Part shown: piece by piece, positions 61,043-64,000 of the stretch
Numbering within the stretch: position 1 is the first letter of the stretch
Layout of the letters: each line of letters opens with the position of its first letter
Source: Verrucomicrobiia bacterium
Lineage (GTDB): Bacteria; Verrucomicrobiota; Verrucomicrobiia; Limisphaerales; JADLHS01
Reading direction: 5' to 3'
DNA: 64,000 nt
NCBI GenBank assembly: GCA_023953615.1
Contig: JAMLJH010000001.1
Coordinates: forward strand, 1,343,360-1,407,359
The notes under the pieces: model-generated
Seen by the model: the letters and a program-made list of their open reading frames with translations, nothing else
What the model was told of the DNA's origin: nothing
Databases searched by the model: none
Made by a program: the position numbers and the translations under genes

Positions 61043-61136
61043 GCGCCCCATCCGGGGCGCATGAAAGCGTTCTTTCGTGGGCCCTCCTAGGTGCCTGTTA
61101 CTGGACGCAAGTAATGCGTCCCATTTTTTCAGGCAC
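61043..61136 (+). terminator. Cluster of hairpins ending in an intrinsic terminator
   Basis: GCGCCCC/GGGGCGC (61043-61060) is followed by a nested structure: outer GTGCCTG (61091-61097) with CAGGCAC (61130-61136), and inner GGACGCA (61103-61109) with TGCGTCC (61115-61121). CATTTTTT follows directly after the inner stem, as in a Rho-independent terminator on the plus strand. It may terminate a non-coding transcript or protect the downstream restriction-modification remnant from readthrough. Confidence 0.65.
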
Positions 61137-61195
61137 AAGGACCCCACGGAGACAGTCACCAGACAGGGCTGATTCGCGCGCGAGCGAATACAGCC

Positions 61196-61680
61196 ATGCC
61201 TGCCAATTCAGACAAGGACGCTTCCGCCTTTCAATGGGGAGTCACCAATCCGCATCCGCTCTCGAAGCTGCACACGGAGCTGGTGTGGGAGGGGAAATAT
61301 GACGAGTTCGGTCGCCGGCGCGAAGTGGACGTGGCGTCGCTCGCCATGCCGATGCAGCGCATCGAGACGGTGGACGAACCACGCCAACGCGCGGCGGCCA
61401 CGGGCAATCTGGAGTTGTTCGAAAAGCAGCTTGCCGGACGCAAGCGTGACGATTTCCGCAACCGGCTCATCTGGGGCGACAACAAACTGGTGATGGCCTC
61501 GCTGCTCAAGGAGTTCAAAGGCAAGATTGATCTCATCTACATTGACCCGCCGTTTGACGTGGGCGCGGATTTTACGATGGACGTGCCAATTGGCGATGCG
61601 AAGGAAACCGTGGGCAAAGACCAATCCACGCTCGAAATGGTGGCCTACCGCGACATGTGGGGCAAAGGCACGGACTGGAG
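61196..61680 (+). pseudogene. 5' fragment of a type III-like DNA methyltransferase (mod) gene
   Basis: The ATG at 61196 opens a convincing methylase start: KLHTELVWEGKYDEFGRRRE, NRLIWGDNKLVMASLLKEF and the catalytic motif YIDPPFDVGADF (DPPF at residues 117-120). Similarity ends after WGKGTD (about residue 160). Beyond this the frame turns into Arg/Ser-rich noise until 61846. Motif I (FxGxG) and the target recognition region are missing, so the protein is inactive. Intact relatives are several hundred residues longer. A deletion has joined it to the fragment that follows. Confidence 0.82.
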
Positions 61681-62343
61681 TCGTTACGCCTTCAAGATGT
61701 CGCGCCGCTCGATAGCCAAATCAGTGAAGCGAAGGCGGAGGAAGTTGTGCCGCAGCAACTGGTGGCGGAGCTGCCCGAACGGCTGCGCAAGGCGGTGGAC
61801 GAAGCGGTTTCGCTCTACCTGTTCTTCGAGAAAAAGCAGGGGGTGAATTTTGCCCCGGTCTTCACAGCTTTGCTGGGGGTGATGGATGAGGCCGCGAGAG
61901 GGTTGCTGCTCCAGAAGCTGCAAAGTCACGTTCCGCTTGCGACACCCGACCAGACCAAGTGGTTTGAGCCGTATCTGGCCAAGGTGGATTCCAGGAGGCA
62001 CCGGCATTACCTCGAGCTGGCTCGCAATCTTCGGAAGACGCTTGTCTATCAGACTGGCGTGTCGCCGCTTGGTTTGTTGCGGAACTGCTACGACTACGCT
62101 TTGAACGACGGAACAGCGCTGACGGGAGTATTTGACGCGGTGCGCGACGAGTTCCGTTCGCCGGGCGCCCGGGCGATGTATGCTGCGGTTCAGTCCGTCA
62201 ATGAGTTTCGCAACACCAGGGTGGCGCATCAGGAGCAGCCGTTGACGGATGCGGTGGCGGCAAAGGCAGCCCTGCGGGATTGGGTGAAGACATTGGCCGC
62301 GTTATGGCGGAATGTTCGAGCCGCAACTGACGCCGGTCGGTAG
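61681..62343 (+). pseudogene. 3' fragment of a second gene, HEPN-like C-terminus, fused after a deletion
   Basis: In another frame (open from 61657) the protein reads AEEVVPQQLVAELPERLRKA, VSLYLFFEKKQGVNFAPVFT, ARNLRKTLVYQTGVSPLGLL and NEFRNTRVAHQEQPL near the end. The RN-x4-H pattern is like the RNase motif of HEPN domains, and the region probably derives from the last part of a restriction or helicase subunit that followed mod. It lacks an own credible start. Possibly still translated from ATG 61657; function doubtful. Identity is less certain than for the mod fragment. Confidence 0.55.
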
Positions 62344-62533
62344 GGTGTGTCACTTCGGGCGCGCCGCCATCAACTCCGATCACCTCGAACGCATCCTCAC
62401 CAGTTGGCAGGGCGCAGCCTGATCTCGGGCGGCAAACGGTAAGCACACAAGCGGCAAGCACAAGCGGCAAGCAGACTTGCCACCAGTGCGAAAGCGGGTC
62501 ACACTCCGCGTGGAATATCTAGCGAACGCTTGC

Positions 62534-63967
62534 ATGGGCATCAAATTAACTTTTCACGGCGCGGCGGGCACGGTCACGGGCTCCGCCTATCTGATCCAGA
62601 CCAGTCGGGCCACGGTCCTCATTGACCTCGGTTTGTTTCAAGGATTCAACAATCATAAAGATCACAATCACATTCCCCCCGGGTTGGAGGTCGCCAAGCT
62701 GGACGCCGTCCTCGTCACGCACGCTCATTTGGATCACACGGGGCGTCTGCCGTTGTTGGCCAAGCATAATTTCCGCAAGCCCATCTACGCCACCGAGGCG
62801 ACGATTCCGCTGACCGAATTGATCCTGCGGGATTCCGCGCATCTGCAGGCCATGGATACCGAACGCGCCAATCGGAAGCGCCAGCGCGCGGGCGAACCGA
62901 TGCAAGAGCCGATCTACACGGCCGAGGACGTGGGACGCATCATGCAGCAGTTTCAAGCGGTCCCGTTCGGCGAGCCGATGGAAGTGGCGCCGGGAATTCG
63001 GGCGCGTTGGGTTGAAGCCGGTCACATGCTCGGCGCAGCCAGTCTGCAATTATGCGTGCAGGACCAGGGCCTCACGCAAAGAATCGTCTTCTCCGGCGAC
63101 CTAGGCCCGAAGGGGGCGCCGATCCTCCACGACGCGGTGGGTTTTGAAAAAGCCGACATCGTGGTGATGGAATCCACGTACGGGGATCGCGACAACAAGC
63201 CGTTGGTCGAAACGGTGCGCGAGTTTGAAACGCTTGTAAAAAACGCGGTCGCCAAGCGAAGTAAAATCCTCGTGCCGGTTTTTGCCGTCGGACGCACGCA
63301 ATTGCTGCTCTATTTGTTGGCGTTGATGTTCCGCCGCCGGGTCGCGCCGAAGTTCCCCATTTTTTTGGACAGCCCCATGGCCGTTGAGGCCACCAAGATT
63401 TACTGGGCGCACCTGAATTTGTTCGACGCGGAATTTCAAACGCTGAACGCTGAACGCCCGGTGCTCGCCGATCTGGACACGCTCAAAGCCACGCCGACGG
63501 CGCAGGATTCAATGGCGCTCAACGAGCTGCATGGACCGCTCATGATTTTGGCGGGCGCGGGCATGTGTACCGGCGGCCGCATTCTGCATCATTTGAAACA
63601 AAATCTCTGGCGCGAGAATACGCAGGTGTTGATCGTCGGTTATCAAGGTGAAGGGTCCTTGGGACGCCGGCTCGTGGAAGGCGCCGAGCAAGTTTCCATT
63701 TTCGGCGAAAAGATCGCGGTGCGCGCCACCATCCACACGTTGAACGGATTCAGCGCGCACGCGGGGCAAACGGAATTGCTCCGTTGGTTCGGTCAGATGG
63801 CGCATTGTCGCCCCCGGCTCTTCCTGACCCACGGGGAAGCGCGCGGTCGCGAACCCCTGGCGCAATTGATCAAGCAACGGCATGGCATCATTGCCGAGCT
63901 GCCGGAATTGGGCGCGGTCGCGCACCTGAATGAACCCGTGGGGCAATGTCGGGAATCCTGCGCCTAG
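62534..63967 (+). CDS. Beta-CASP metallo-beta-lactamase RNase-like protein
   Basis: A 477-residue RNA-processing nuclease of the CPSF/Ysh1-like bacterial group. ATG 62534 gives the canonical start MGIKLTFHGAAGTVTGSAYL. The zinc site is His63-x-His65-x-Asp67-His68 (THAHLDHTG), with a further His in AGHMLGAAS, Asp in FSGDLGPKG and beta-CASP motifs A-C: VVMESTYGDR, FLDSPMAVEAT and LNGFSAHAGQTELL, ending LTHGEARGREPLAQLI. No KH or RNA-binding tail is present. The longer frame from 62477 adds only a basic extension from the remnant upstream. RNA cleavage is inferred from family. Confidence 0.93.
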   Translation: MGIKLTFHGAAGTVTGSAYLIQTSRATVLIDLGLFQGFNNHKDHNHIPPGLEVAKLDAVLVTHAHLDHTGRLPLLAKHNFRKPIYATEATIPLTELILRDSAHLQAMDTERANRKRQRAGEPMQEPIYTAEDVGRIMQQFQAVPFGEPMEVAPGIRARWVEAGHMLGAASLQLCVQDQGLTQRIVFSGDLGPKGAPILHDAVGFEKADIVVMESTYGDRDNKPLVETVREFETLVKNAVAKRSKILVPVFAVGRTQLLLYLLALMFRRRVAPKFPIFLDSPMAVEATKIYWAHLNLFDAEFQTLNAERPVLADLDTLKATPTAQDSMALNELHGPLMILAGAGMCTGGRILHHLKQNLWRENTQVLIVGYQGEGSLGRRLVEGAEQVSIFGEKIAVRATIHTLNGFSAHAGQTELLRWFGQMAHCRPRLFLTHGEARGREPLAQLIKQRHGIIAELPELGAVAHLNEPVGQCRESCA

Positions 63968-63973
63968 TGCATC

Positions 63974-64000
63974 ATGAGCGATACCGTTTTCACCCTTTGC
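63974..64000 (+). CDS. Start of a further gene (cut by the window end)
   Basis: ATG 63974 opens MSDTVFTLC at the right edge, six bases after the RNase stop on the same strand. Too short to identify. Confidence 0.35.

Noticed and set aside
62198..62470. Minus-strand frame in the gap before the beta-CASP gene
   Set aside because: Antisense to the end of the second remnant and to its flank; no domain features.

Overview
The window looks like a chromosomal segment of a Verrucomicrobiota bacterium, probably of the Limisphaerales/Pedosphaera type. This is inferred from protein character, not from a marker gene. The signs are very large secreted lamin-tail/CotH proteins, a short prepilin-like protein with a G-FTLIELL start, many secreted proteins ending in a Tyr/Phe-Arg-rich tail domain, GH78 and sialidase-type enzymes, DapL, weak Shine-Dalgarno signals and high GC. 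No rRNA, tRNA, CRISPR array, transposase or integrase gene was found.

Layout. 0-3.5 kb: a partial metallo-beta-lactamase protein, a PilZ-like protein, a PilT/PilU ATPase and guaA. 3.5-5.7 kb: two small toxin-antitoxin-like modules and a hypothetical gene, separated by copies of the guaA 3' end. 6-18.5 kb: mostly housekeeping (flippase, M20 peptidase, glycosyltransferase, purine salvage hpt-nupC, a DUF433/DUF5615 pair, dUTPase, pseudouridine synthase, phosphodiesterase, tRNA methyltransferase, sugar dehydrogenase, outer-membrane phospholipase, PhnA). 18.5-23 kb: argG, then two DUF4258 modules bounded by three copies of a DNA-methylase-like tail, then an O-methyltransferase and a SMUG1-type uracil-DNA glycosylase. 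23-43.9 kb: giant secreted and membrane proteins, a prepilin-like protein, a Sel1 lipoprotein and secreted sugar-active enzymes. 44-47 kb: an accessory patch with dispersed hairpin repeats and a run of small minus-strand genes beside one good integron attC site, so probably a cassette array without its integrase. 47-51.5 kb: a ceramidase-like protein, a NamZ-type muramidase and dapL. 52-60.6 kb: membrane/secreted unknowns, an arabinose/fucose-isomerase-like gene whose 5' end is perfectly duplicated around a cargo gene, and an alpha-L-rhamnosidase. 60.6-62.4 kb: repeats, a terminator-like structure and the fused remains of a restriction-modification system. 62.5-64 kb: a beta-CASP metallo-beta-lactamase RNase and the first codons of another gene.

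The most interesting theme is a recurring architecture. At three unrelated loci (guaA, the argG downstream region, and the isomerase gene), cargo of about 0.7-0.9 kb sits between direct repeats made of a gene end (63 bp of the guaA 3' end, about 70 bp of a methylase-like 3' end, 137 bp of the isomerase 5' end). At guaA and the isomerase the host gene stays intact and the spare copy lies at the far side of the cargo. No recombinase is encoded next to any of them. Together with the integron-like patch this suggests that very small non-autonomous cassettes have accumulated here. The mechanism is inference.
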